Origin: Phyto melanocephala
Lineage: Eukaryota; Arthropoda; Insecta; Diptera; Rhinophoridae
Direction of reading: 5' to 3'
Assembly: GCA_941918925.1 (NCBI GenBank)
Contig: OW799233.1
Coordinates: forward strand, 86,124,055-86,188,054
DNA: 64,000 nt
A program made the position numbers and the translations under genes. A model generated the notes under the pieces. The model ran no database searches and had not been told where the DNA came from. It saw nothing but the letters and a program-made list of their open reading frames with translations. Shown one piece after another: positions 47,321-58,939 of this stretch; within the stretch, counting starts at the first letter, position 1; each line of letters opens with the position of its first letter.

Positions 47321-48924
47321 ATGATGGAAAGATCACCTCCATTACAACAAGGCCCAGAACAAACTAATGTTAGTTTAGAGGAAAATAATGGACAGAACTG
47401 TATTATCTGTAGTGAGAAAATGTGCGAAAAGCAAGAATGTTTGCTTATATCTGAATGCACTCATACATTTCATCGTCATTGTATAGAATTGTATTTATCA
47501 CAATCGTCAGAATGTCCTAAATGTAAACGACCTTGTGATTTGTCAGAACTAAGAAGAATTGATTTTTCAGCCCAATCTCAGCCCACTGAAAAAGCAAAAG
47601 GTAATCACCGAGGAAGATCTCGAGGTGGCTCAAACAATCCGGTAAAGCATTTTACTAGAAGTCAAGTCAGAAACTTAACACAAGATTTTCAGGCTTCATT
47701 ACCAGATGAAAGTGCGAATTTTATGTCGTTAACACCTCAAAGAAATCCTACCAATACAGGATTACAAAATTCTCCCCAAGTTCAAAATATTCAACAGAAT
47801 CCACAAATAAATCCGAATTATGTAACCCCTAATATTGATTATTCACGCATTGATTATATGATAGAAAGCACAGTAACTCGATTACTACAAAATTTTAATA
47901 TAGCTCCAATTGTTCAAGTTCCAAACAGAAATGTTCAACCAGTTCAAAATAATTCTGCAGCACAGGCTCAAAACATTTCTAATTTGAATTCTCAACCACA
48001 TTCAAGACCACAAAATGCTAGTAATAGAAGTGAAAATTTACGTACTAATTCTAGAAGTAGCTCGTCATTTGATGAAAATTTTGCTATCAGATCCGATAAG
48101 ATTACGTCCATAATACAAAACTGGAACATAAAATTTGATGGTTCTAGTAATGGTATAAGTGTAGATGAATTTTTATATCGTGTTCGAAGTTTAACTCGTG
48201 AAAATTTTAATAATGATTTTTCTTTAATTTGTAAGAATTTACATGTATTATTAGCTGGTAAAGCTCGTGACTGGTATTGGCGTTACCACAAACAAGTTGA
48301 TATAATTGAGTAGAAAGAATTTTGTATAGCGCTTAATTATCAGTACAGAGAATTTAAATCAAATTTTGCTATTCACGAAGAAATTCGAAACCGTAAAATG
48401 AAACCGACTGAAACGTTTGAATCATTTTATGAGGCAATATCTGTTATGCTTGATAAACTTGAAACACCTATACCAGAGGCAGATTTAATTGAAATATTGA
48501 CCCGTAATCTTCGTCCTGAAATAAGACACGAACTTTTATATGTCCCCATTTATTCAATTGCTCATCTTCGAAAGCTTGTACAGATGCGAGAGCACTTATT
48601 AGGTGATGAGTCTTTTCGTAAAAATTCGACTCAAAAATTTTATCCTAATATGGGTGTGAAACGTCAGGTATGTGAAGTAGATGCTTCCCAAGATGTAGAT
48701 TTTCTTGAACCGGAACAAACCATATATATGTTAGTTGATGCTGATGCTGGAACTGCGACCAGACAGGACACTACTGGGAAGATTGCCTAGAGCGTAGGAA
48801 TATTTTTTGCTATGGTTGTGGCGAAAAAAATATGTATAAACCTCAGTGTGCAAGATGTGCAAGTAAAAAATTAACTAATTCAAAAAACGGGATGAATCAG
48901 AATTTTCGAAAAAACCAGCCATAG
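47321..48924 (+). pseudogene. gag: gag with N-terminal RING-H2 finger (interrupted)
   Basis: Capsid precursor of the LTR element. Starts MMERSPP at 47321. Residues 27-68 form a RING-H2 finger: C27, C30, C46, H48, H51, C54, C65, C68 (CIIC...ECTHTFHRHC...CPKC). A Gln/Asn-rich linker follows (about 130-250), then a capsid-like domain (from about residue 260; RDWYWRYH, then LLGDESF near its end). Near the C-terminus is a CCHC knuckle (CWNCDQTGHYWEDC, 48745-48786) and a second Cys cluster (CYGCGEKNMYKPQCARC). An in-frame TAG lies at 48311-48313. A one-base shift near 48742 moves the knuckle into another frame, where gag ends at TAG 48922. A RING finger in front of a retrotransposon capsid is uncommon; RING-H2 domains usually recruit ubiquitin E2 enzymes, so a ligase role is possible but untested. 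Confidence 0.88.
48882..48915 (+). promoter_or_regulatory. Two in-phase -1 frameshift heptamers at gag/pol junction
   Basis: AAAAAAC occurs at 48882-48888 and again 27 bases later at 48909-48915. In both, the gag-frame codons are exactly A AAA AAC (the X XXY YYZ arrangement). Slipping back by one base enters the frame that contains protease and RT. The gag stop follows at 48922. This is the classical retroviral type of site; the downstream stem or pseudoknot was not modelled. Confidence 0.75.
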
Positions 48925-49763
48925 AACCTAAAAAATTTAACAACATTAATGATAATTCTAATGATTTAATAAATAATAGCAATAAACATATACTGAAACG
49001 TCATAATTTTTCAAATATTTTATCCGAAGAGGAAAATACTGATAAAATAATTTATCCAATTTTGCCTTATCACGTCAAACTACAAAATTATTTACAAAAA
49101 CGTTAAGATATTTTTAAATGCAATGCATTAACGTCATTAAGAAAACCTAAAAGGTCTACATTACGCCTACGTAATTATTATAAGAACCGGAAACAATTTT
49201 CTAAATATATTTTGTCTACCATTTTTAACAATACTGATGATAAACGTTATTATGCGTACGTTAAATTTTTATCGTTTAATGAATTAGGTCTCTTAGATAC
49301 AGGAGCAAATATTTCATGTATTGGTTCAGAGTTAGCCAAATATGATTTTTCCCAATTCAAAGAATTTGTTCCATCAAAGTCTTGTGTAAAAACAGCAGAT
49401 GGTAGAGTGCAAAAAGTTATAGGTACTTTACAGGTAGACGTTAGTTTTCAAAATCAGATTCGTAAAATGAAAATTTTAATTGTGCCAACTATTACACAGA
49501 AACTAATTTTAGGATTAGATTTCTGGAGGTCATTTAATTTAGCTCCAGAACTTTTTGGAAATATTTTGTATACGTCGACAACAGTAATTCCGAAAACTAT
49601 TATTACTAACTCATCGAAAATTGATTCAATTCAGTTTAATAACCAGTCTGAAGATTATAGTGAGTCTAAAGATATCAACGTAAATTTAGAATATCCTTTA
49701 ACACCAGCACAACGTCATCAGCTTTCTGCTATAATAGAACTTTTTCCTAATTTTGAGAAACAG

Positions 49764-49770
49764 TGACTAG
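49764..49770 (+). promoter_or_regulatory. TGA in CTAG context between protease and RT
   Basis: The stop interrupting pol is TGA followed by CTAG. UGA-CUAG is a context known to give efficient translational readthrough in several animal genes. Could equally be a chance nonsense mutation; other stops in this copy lack such context. Confidence 0.4.
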
Positions 49771-52349
49771 GACGTACTAGTTTAATACAACATTCAATTG
49801 ATGTTAGTGATTCAAAACCAATAAAACAAAGATTTTACCCAGTTTCCCCAGCAGTGGAAAAACTTATGTCTGACGAAATTGATAGAATGTTGTCATTAGG
49901 TGTTATCGAGCCCTCTTCTTCACCTTGGAGTTCTCCTATGAGACTTGTCGTTAAACCAAATAAAGTTCGTCTGTGCCTTGATGCCAGAAAAGTTAATCAA
50001 GTTTCTAAAAAGGATGCATATCCGTTGCCAAATATAGAAGGTATTTTTTCACGTTTGCCAAAGGCAAACATAATAACTAAATTAGATCTAAAGGATGCAT
50101 ATTGGCAAATAGGTTTGGCTGAAGATGCAAAGCCTTTAACCGCATTTACTGTCCCAGGGAGGCCATTGTATCAATTTGTTGTCATGCCCTTCGGGTTATG
50201 CAATGCCCCTGCTACAATGTGTCGTTTAATGGATAAACATATACCACCTGATTTACGCCATTGTGTGTTTGGATATTTAGATGACCTTGTCATTGTATCT
50301 GAAGAATTTTATACGCATTTATCTATTTTAGTTAGAATCGCCGAACAATTTAGGAAAGCTAATCTCACGCTTAACGTATCAAAATCAAAATTTTGTGTGA
50401 CAGAAGTTAACTACCTTGGGTATATAATAGGCAATGGTGGAATAAAAACCGATCCTGAAAAGGTAGATTCCATTAGAAATTGGCCAACGCCTAAGAATCT
50501 TAAACAGGTTCGCGGATTTCTCGGTTTAGCGGGTTGGTACCGCAGATTTATTAGTAATTTTTCTTCTATCGTATTTCCAATCACAGAAGTGTTGTCTACA
50601 AAGAGAAAATTTTGTTGGACCGCTGAGGCACAAAAAGCCTTTGAAGAAATCAAAATGCTTCTTACTTCTGCTCCTATATTGTCAAACCCTGACTTTAGTA
50701 AAAAATTTTATTTACACTGTGACGCCAGCGATTATGGTATTGGTGCTGTGCTCATACAGCTTAATGAAAAAGGTGAGGAAAAACCTATTGCCTTCATGTC
50801 TAAAAAATTGAACACAGCTCAGCGTAACTATAGTGTTACCGAGAGGGAATGCTTAGCTGCACTGGAAGCTATTAAAAAATTTCGTTGCTATCTTGAACTA
50901 CAAGAATTCGAGGTAATAACCGATCATTCCTCGTTAGTCTGGCTGATGAAGCAACAAGATTTAACAGGACGATTAGCAAGATGGGTTTGGAAATTACAAG
51001 GATTTAAATTTACAATAAGTCATAGAAAAGGAAAAAATAATATAGTACCAGATGCATTATCTAGAATCCCTTGTGAAGATATAGCAAGCTTAGAAATAAT
51101 TGAACCGGAAATAGATTTGAATTCAGTACATTTTAATGATGATGATTACGTTGCGTTGAAACAGAAAATTTTTGAAAATCCATTAAAGTTCCCTGACATA
51201 AAAATAGTTGATAGTTTTGTATATATAAGAACTTGCCACTATACAGGTGATGCAATACAAGACTCTATGGCATGGAAGCTGTGGATCCCTATAAAAATGA
51301 GAGATACCTTAATTAAACAATTTCATGACTCCCCAATCAGATCTCATGGTGGTATGGTCAAAACTATTGAATTAATTAGACGAAAATTTTATTGGCCAGG
51401 TTTAGTTCGCGATGTACGTAGATATATACAAAATTGTGAAACTTGTAAAGAAACAAAAGCACCCAATTTTATTACCAAACCACATATGGGTAGTGCTGTT
51501 AAAACTATACGACCTTTTCAGCGATTGTACGTTGATATATTAGGACCTTATCCACGTAGCAAACAAGGAAATATAGGAATATTAATTGTCCTTGATCACT
51601 TGACTAAATTTCATTGGTTACAACCCCTAAAGAAATTTACATCATCTGTTATTCAAGATTTTCTTTTAAAGCATATTTTTCATATTTACGGTGTACCGGA
51701 AACATTGGTCAGTGACAATGGCTCACAATTTAAAGCAAACGACTTTAACTCTTTTCTTACGTCATTAGGAATTCAACATATGTACACAGCGTTATATTCC
51801 CCACAATCCAACGCTTCTGAAAGGGTTAACAGATCAATTATTTCAGGAATTCGTTCTTACTTGAAAAAAGACCAAACCCTTTGGGATACAAACCTTAGCC
51901 ATATAAGCTGTGCATTGAGGAACTCATTTCATCAAGCAATAAAATGCTCCCCATATCATGCTGTATTTGGCCAGGAAATGATTACCCATGCAAGTAGTTA
52001 TGAACTATTGAAAAAATTACAAATATTAGAGGACCCATCAGTAAAACTGCAAAGAGATGACCAGTTACAACTTATTCGTAAGGATATTCAGAAACACATT
52101 GCTAAGGCATATGAGATTAATAAAAGTCAGTACAATTTAAGAGCACGTCCAATCTCATATAATGAAGGTCAAATTGTTTTCCGAAGAAATTTTGCTCAAA
52201 GTAATTTTGAGAAAAAATTTAATGCTAAATTAGCACCAACTTTTTTAAAGGCAAAAATTAAAGAGAAAGTCGGAAATAATTATTACATTTTAGAAAATAC
52301 AGAAGGAAAGATAATTGGCACTTATCATGCTAAAGATCTTCGTCCTTGA

Positions 52350-52399
52350 AATCTGTTTCCTCCTAATATTGCTCATCAATGATACAATATTATGCGATT
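52350..52399 (+). other. pol-to-LTR spacer without a clear polypurine tract
   Basis: Fifty bases between the pol stop and the 3' LTR. The region expected to hold the plus-strand primer is pyrimidine/AT-rich (CTGTTTCCTCCT, then ATTATGCGATT) and I see no purine run next to the LTR. Confidence 0.6.
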
Positions 52400-55233
52400 T
52401 GTATTGTACGAATTTTGATTGTTAATAAATTTCGTTAATATTAGAAGTAATATATTATAGAAATATATTTTTTGTGCATTTTGCAGAGAAACTAACTTTT
52501 TTTTTATAAAAAAATATTTTTTCTTTAATTTTTATTGCATATAAAGTTTTTCTATATTTTGAAAATTTTTGTACTAAGTTTTTTGGCCATGTCTGTATGT
52601 TGTAATTTGGTAACACTAGATAGATACAGGTGTTTTCGCTCAACTACTTGCCGCATTTGTCGCTAAAAGCTGTATGCTGCTATGAAAAAAGTTTTTACCG
52701 CGTGGAAATTTAGTTAAATCGGGTGATAAATACCGTAAGCCGAGGTTTTATAACACAAAATCCTCGAAATAAGAGTCATTTGCATAGTAACGTTCTACAA
52801 TATTACATCGAAAACTCTAAATAGAGATTGCGAAAATTGTTAAAGTTGTATTACAGTGTGTTAAAATATAAGGTTAATAAGTTTTATATTTCTTTTCATT
52901 TCACATTGTTTTAAAATTTATATCCCTTTGAATTACCAGGTAAATAAATTACACTATCGATGTGTTATTCTTTTTTAAGCAAATATTTTTTTTGTAGATT
53001 TTATTAATAAATCTTAAGGCTATTGGTTTCCTTAGGAAAACTTTTGCTCTCCAAGATTAAATTCTTGGGAAAGCGTTAATTGTGGTAAAAGGACAGATTT
53101 ACATAAAAGTTATACTTTTATGTTAAGTCCGAAAATTTCTAATCCTCCAGGTAATTATAACTGAAAAATCCACAATCTTATTATAAAAGATTTCTTTTAT
53201 GTCTATATTAAAATATAAATTTAATTTTCGTTATTAGGCAAATCCGTGATTTTAAATAATTGTGTCAAATTTCATACAGTAATTAAGTTGACTTAAACTA
53301 ATTGCCGCCACTGTACCCGAAATTCCTAAGAATTGTTTAACAAAAAGCCATAAAACATAGCAACAAAAATTTTGCTAGTTTAATTGTCAACATTACAGAA
53401 ATTAAACAGCAGAGGTCAAAAGAACAATTGTTGCTAGTGAGAAGATATCTGAGCACATAAGTTTTGCAAATTTATCACATGTTATACGTTTAAGCGGTAA
53501 ATTAATAAAAGTCATAGGAAAAAACCTAACCAGAAAACTATACTCCACAAGATTTTGGAAAGGATAAATTTTCGCTAATAACCTGTGTGAACAATAGAAT
53601 AAAGTTATTTTAAATTATATAGCATTGTGGTCCTAAATTGAAATCCTAAAGAAATCCTTCGAGATTCACAACAACAACATCAAATCTGCCAATTAAATTT
53701 CTATAAAAAAGTGTAAAAATAAGTTGTAAATATAATGTTAATTTTATTTTACTAAAATTAAACTTCAAAGTGCGAAAAAAAGAAAATTAAATGTTAAAAT
53801 AACCATTTAAAACTTTACTATTAAAATTCTTTTATCTTAACCTATTTAAAAGAAAATAAATAAAAATGTACAACAACAATTAACAAATAAATTAAAAGTC
53901 AATATGGTTAGATAAAAATTATTGAAGAATGTAAATCCATATTTGAAAATAAAAAAAAAAATAAAATAAAATAAAAAAAAACTACATAAAAATTAATGTA
54001 CGACGAAGTTTAGTTTTAGTTCTTTTATTTGAACTTGTTTCATATAATTTTTTCTTTTCATTTTGTTTAGAATAAATAAGTTAATTTTAAGTATTTATTG
54101 AAATACCCATATGCACCATATAGATTACATACCTACATAACTAAGAAATATTAAGCGTTACAAATTTTGACTAGCAACATGTATATCAGCATTTGAAGAG
54201 GCCTCATCAACAGCTGCTCTTGTCAACATGTTTATTGGTGAGTCAAGTTAAATATATAACATATACATATACATACATTTATTATTTATATTCTCTTAGT
54301 TATTATCTCTTGGTTATATTAAACTTGTATATCTGTTTTAGACTCAATTAATATAAAACAACCACCTAATTGATCAACAAATGTTTATCAACATTCAATG
54401 ATTGTAATATCTGAGAAGTTGATTTTAGTTGTATTCTTTTAGTTATATTCTCATCGTTAGAGAAAAAAGTTAGTTTTTTCGGATATTAAATTTGTTTATT
54501 AAGTACTTACATGTTTGATTAAAATTTATATATTCTTTTTATATAATTTTTTATAATGTTTAAATTGAAATAATCACATACGAAAGTTTAGTACATATGC
54601 ATTTTAGTATGCAACATTTCTGTTCTCATTTTTTTAAAATTATTTCAAACTTTATATGAATAAATTAGTAAGTTTTTTATTTAAAATGGAGAGTTAAATT
54701 TGTAAATGTTTTCTTACTGATGTGAACAAAATAAAATAGTTTTATACGTGGGATCTTGGCACAATATTTTTCGCCGTCAAGATCAAAGGTTGGGTGGGTT
54801 AAGAGGCGTTTTGCTCTCCACTAACACCATGGAGAGAAAATAAACTTTTACAGTTTTTATGGTTGATAAAGCGTTTAGGTACAGTTTGTTATTCGTTGAT
54901 CTTCTGGGGATTAAATAACATCGTTTTTTTTTTGTTAAATCAACGTCCGGTCCATTTTAATAACCTTTAGGGAGTCTACAATAATATTTATGTAGAATTA
55001 TTTCCTATTTGGTAAGAGAGATTCGAGAGAACAAGAATCCCCCCACCCGCCTGACTGCTAGCTGAATCAATGGCTCCCATTCGTTCTCCTTTCTCTATTA
55101 GAGCCACAATCACCAATAGGAGTTGTCAGTGTTATTGAGTTGCATCAACAATATGGGTTCATTACGTGGATGTTATGCTCAACATATAAAGTGACGTGTA
55201 GCGTGTAGGCTGACAATAAATTTGTTCATTACA
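52400..55233 (+). repeat. 3' LTR
   Basis: 2834 bp, TGTATTGTACG to TCATTACA. Lacks about 51 bp present in the 5' LTR (around 45366-45416; here joined at about 54443) flanked by a short TTAGTTA/GTTAT direct repeat. Otherwise only scattered differences from the 5' LTR. Confidence 0.93.
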
Positions 55234-55237
55234 TAAG

Positions 55238-56320
55238 GGGTAAAAATTTCCCCTATTTTTGGTACTTTTTTAAAAGAAACTTTTCTAATATTATTCATTG
55301 GGAAAAAATTTGATAATTATTATTGACTAATAGAATATGGACAATTATTTAGGTGAAATTTTTTGGAAAGTTTTAGGGGGACAAAACAGGTACCAAAAAG
55401 GGAAAAACACCGGAAAATGTGTATAACTCCTTTTTAATAGGGATTTCACCAGACACAATAAATAAGGTAATTTAGTAAAAATTTAAACACAATCATAACA
55501 GGGTAGAAAGGGAAAAATTCAGGAAAACAGTTTGGTACTTTTTAGAACATATTTATATATATGCAAAAAAGAGTAGAATGGCTCACTTTAAATAATGTCT
55601 ATTAAAATATTTTGTTACAAAGATATTTTAGCATTTTAAACTTGGAATTTATACATTGATATGGAAAACCCAAAAAGGGTACATTTTGGGTACTTTTTGT
55701 ATTTTCTACGTTTAAGAACCTAAAATTTCGACATTAGTGACTATTTATCCGAGTTGAGGTTGAAAATGTCATGGGCGACCGAAAAGGTGCTTTTCCGCAT
55801 TTGTATGGTACTTTTTGTATTTTCTACGATTATAAAGGTAGAATTGTAAAAAAAAGGACTTTTGATTCTAGGCGAGACAAAAAATGCTATGGGCGAAACT
55901 AAAGGTGCCTTTTCGCATTTTTATTGTACTTTTTGTAAAAATAGATTCCTAAAATTTGGGATTTTTAATCTGAATTCTAACTCCAAGTGTTATGGACGTC
56001 AAAAGATGTTCTCATTTTTATGGCATATTTCCCAAATTTTATATTTGGTATGCGTAGAACTCTGAAAGTAGGTACTATTAATCCAAGTTAACTTTGAAGA
56101 TTATAGTGAAGGACAAAATGTTATTTTTATAGTAATTTTTGTATGTTGTGAATTTAAAATATATTCCCGATATATCCTCTTTGTACTTTTTTTCTAACTA
56201 AAATGAATCAGAGAAGCAAATTTTCATAATTTTAACCAGAAAAAATTTAGTAATTAAAAAAAGAACTTGAGTGTTCAGTAAATAGAAAGAACTGCGCTAT
56301 CGAAGTAGCGGGTAATGTGT
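55238..56320 (+). mobile_element. Helitron H2 copy, 3' part
   Basis: Resumes after the TAAG duplication with GGGGTAAAAATTTCCCC. It contains several TTTTTGTATTTTCTACG(T/A)TTATA blocks as in the 12.6-14.9 kb copy. Ends with the ACTGCGCTATCGAAGTAGCG hairpin at about 56291-56310. The final CTAG is not preserved. Confidence 0.7.
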
Positions 56321-56465
56321 TGGTAAAATCATAAAACGGCAATTATCAGCTATTTGTTATGCAAAAATGGGTCAGTAAAAAGCAAATGGAAAGAATTTAG
56401 CTTAAACATTACAAAAACAAAATGTAATATTTGTTTTCTGTGTTAGCAATCGGCTTATTTTTTAT

Positions 56466-57566
56466 AACCACCAACAAGGAAATTATATTTGGGTACAAAT
56501 ATTCATTTTAGACCCCATGAAGTACATAGTTGCTGAGTGCTTGCTTCATTTTCGTCGATCTAGTTATGTCCGTTCGACTGTTAAAAACACGTAAGAGCTT
56601 GAAAAGAAAAAATTTGCAAGAATATTTGTTATATTTGTTATCCATATATCAGTTTAGTCTTAAAAATGGATTTAATCGGTCTATAAGGAAGAGAGTTGTA
56701 CCTGATAATGCAAGAGCAGGTCATAAAAAATGTCTTTCTGATATCAAATAAAATTGCGGCTTAACGCAATGAGGTAGAGTGATACAATTTCAAAAGTATA
56801 TGTCTTGAGAAAATACAAGTATTTTCCTCAAAGTTGATCAAATCTGTATATTACGAAAATAGTTACAGATCAAAATGTACGTAATTTTAATCCGCACAAT
56901 GTAATTTTTAGTCTATTTGAAATTACAGACCCAATAGAACCAATAAAGATACACGGATCTAAAATATGGTAAATATATGTTAATATTTATTATTAAAGTA
57001 ACGAAAAGTTAACGACCATCTCCCATATAACGATTTTTCCTTAATTCATATAATTTCGCTATGGACGAAGACTTGAAAGTATAATCGTCTTTGTGTTTTA
57101 ATATATATAAGTTGAATTCATTAGCAGAAATCTCTTTCGCACGACTACTTTACCGCCTACCTCTCAAATATTGTGGTACAAAAACTTTATAATATCACTC
57201 CTATTATAAATACTCTTGAGGTTTCATTTGGAGATTTAATAGAAAAAAATAAATTAATTAATAGCAAATTGAATAGTGAGTGGAGTTGTTAGCATAATAA
57301 TTGCTCCAGTCGTAAGATGAAGGAAATTAATTTCCATATATAGAAGAAAAATGTGGATAGTACTTTCTTTTCCAACTATGATTTATTTATACGATAATTT
57401 ATAAGCGTAGGTACAGTTGTTGTATAAAATCTGTACAACTACTAAGACCTACAACTTTTAGAATAGGTTTTGAATTGGACAACAATTGATACAAAGGAAC
57501 TATACAAAATTGGTGGTGGGCAAGAAAAAAATTTGAACAACTGATAAAAGTGTTCTTACTTCTTTT
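56466..57566 (+). mobile_element. Degraded F1 copy
   Basis: Left end ACCACCAACAAGG..., CATTTTAGACCCCATGAAGT, CGATCTAGTTATGTCCGTTC. The interior keeps CCCATATAACG and CACGACTACTTTACCGCC units. Right end AAATTGGTGGTGGGCAAGAA, then GTGTTCTTACTTCTT. Shorter and clearly older than copies a-c; no M1 relic. Confidence 0.65.
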
Positions 57567-58354
57567 TATTTGGCTGGTTATTATTTAGAATAATGAAAAT
57601 TAATGCTATGAATACTGAAATGAGGATTTAGATACTGTAGAGGTTCAATGCTTTGCAGTCTTTCATTTTCGTCAAAGAGGAACTAACCCCTGCTGTATCT
57701 GAAAGCATAGCACGAAGACCAATTCAGCCAAAGCTAAAAGTTTCGACTGGAAGCTTATCAGTACACGGTCATTACGAAATTTACTCATAATGACTTCAAC
57801 TTGTACAAAGTCTTAATTACAATAAAGTTAAACCCTTTGTATTTGCCAATTACCGTAAATAGAGTGAACAATCTGGAACGAATCTGTTTGTGGTGCACAG
57901 TTTTATCAAGTTTCAATGTGGGGCCATACCTCTTTGAAGAAAATGGTTTAAAGATAGAAATTATGGGAAAGTTCCAACAAAAATTTCCACTCCACTTAAC
58001 GTCCCCCCTCAAGGTCACGTGAACTGACTGCACCAGACTTTCATTAATGAGGTTATGTCAAGCAAGCAGTTTGCTTCAGGGCACAATAAACACTAAATAA
58101 ATTGAGTTTTCTATACAGTAAACAATATATGTTGATTTAAAAAAAGGAGTTTTGGAAGTCATTTTTATTCTGGCGAAAGTTAATCTTTCTATTGTTAAAC
58201 TTACTAAAACACTTTTAAATTAAGCTCATTTGTAATCACTTAACAATATTGAAAAATTATTCTGATATTAGCCGTATGGTATTCATTTCCAAAACCAGCT
58301 GCGATTTCATCTTCGACACTCTTTATCGGTTGGAGCGCTATTCTTTTTATATTT
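57567..58354. other. Intergenic, nothing recognised
   Basis: Overlapping frames at 57785-58033 (minus) and 57801-58022 (plus) lack motifs. No repeat end was recognised. Confidence 0.35.
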
Positions 58355-58939
58355 CTATACCCGCCACCAAAAAAATGGTGGGGGTATATTCATGTTGTCA
58401 TTCCGTTTGTAACACATCGAAATATCCATTTTAGACCCCATAAATTATATATATTCTGAATCAGGGTTTGATTTGATGACGATCTAGCTATGTCCGTCCG
58501 TCTGTTGAAAGCACGATAGAGGTCGCACCGAAAAAGCCAGAATCTTTCTTATAGACAAGATTTGTTTGGTATTGAAAATGGGCTAAATCGGAATATCAGA
58601 AAGTGAGTTATAGCTCGTAATGCAAGAGTAGGTCGAAAAAACCTTGTCCTTCGAACATCGAATAAAATGGAATTGTGTCCAAACGCATTAACGTACAATC
58701 ATGTAACTTCGAAAATATATTTCTCGAGTCAAAAAAGTATCTCTTCCCAAAAATTGCTTACATCTATGCATTAGGAAAGGAGTTATAGATAAAAATGTAC
58801 GAAAATTTATACCGCACAGTGTATTTTTTTAGTATATTTTAAATTTAAAACCTAATAAAACGGACAAAATTAGATGTAAGATTCTGAAATATTGCACACA
58901 TTTCTTTTTGGTGAGAGGCTTTTCTGTGACGGAAAATCA

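Larger units (their letters stand above)
48882..52349 (+). pseudogene. pol: pro-pol: protease, RT, RNase H, integrase (two in-frame stops)
   Basis: Replication polyprotein in the frame reached by -1 slippage. Protease motif LLDTGAN with DTG at 49296-49304. RT has LCLDARKVNQV, LKDAYWQIGL, PFGLCNAPA and catalytic YLDD (50274-50285). RNase H has HCDASDYGIGAVL (50718 on) and TDHSSLVWL (50919 on). Integrase has the zinc site H-x6-H-x29-C-x2-C (51324-51446), catalytic Asp at 51534, Asp at 51714 and Glu at 51819, a D,D35E spacing, then a GPY/F-like C-terminus (KLAPTFLKAKIKEKVGNNYY). The 831-codon stretch from 49854 is uninterrupted. In-frame stops are TAA 49104-49106 and TGA 49764-49766, the latter between protease and RT. 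All catalytic residues I can check are present. Confidence 0.93.
43323..55233 (+). mobile_element. 11.9-kb Ty3/gypsy LTR retrotransposon, tRNA-Lys primed
   Basis: Complete structure: 2.88-kb 5' LTR, tRNA-Lys primer site, ~1.1-kb leader, gag, pro-pol, 2.83-kb 3' LTR, TAAG duplication. Very long LTRs with a tRNA-Lys primer recall the Ulysses/Osvaldo lineage of Drosophila, as I remember it; a tree of the RT is needed to confirm. The LTRs differ by few substitutions, one ~51-bp deletion in the 3' LTR and homopolymer lengths, so insertion is recent. Despite this, gag-pol has several interruptions. No env frame fits between the pol stop (52349) and the 3' LTR (52400). Confidence 0.93.

Noticed and set aside
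50411..50653. 80-codon minus-strand frame in pol
   Set aside because: Antisense shadow of the RT/RNase H region.
52350..52400. An env gene downstream of pol
   Set aside because: Only 50 bases separate the pol stop and the LTR, and no other long frame exists in the element.
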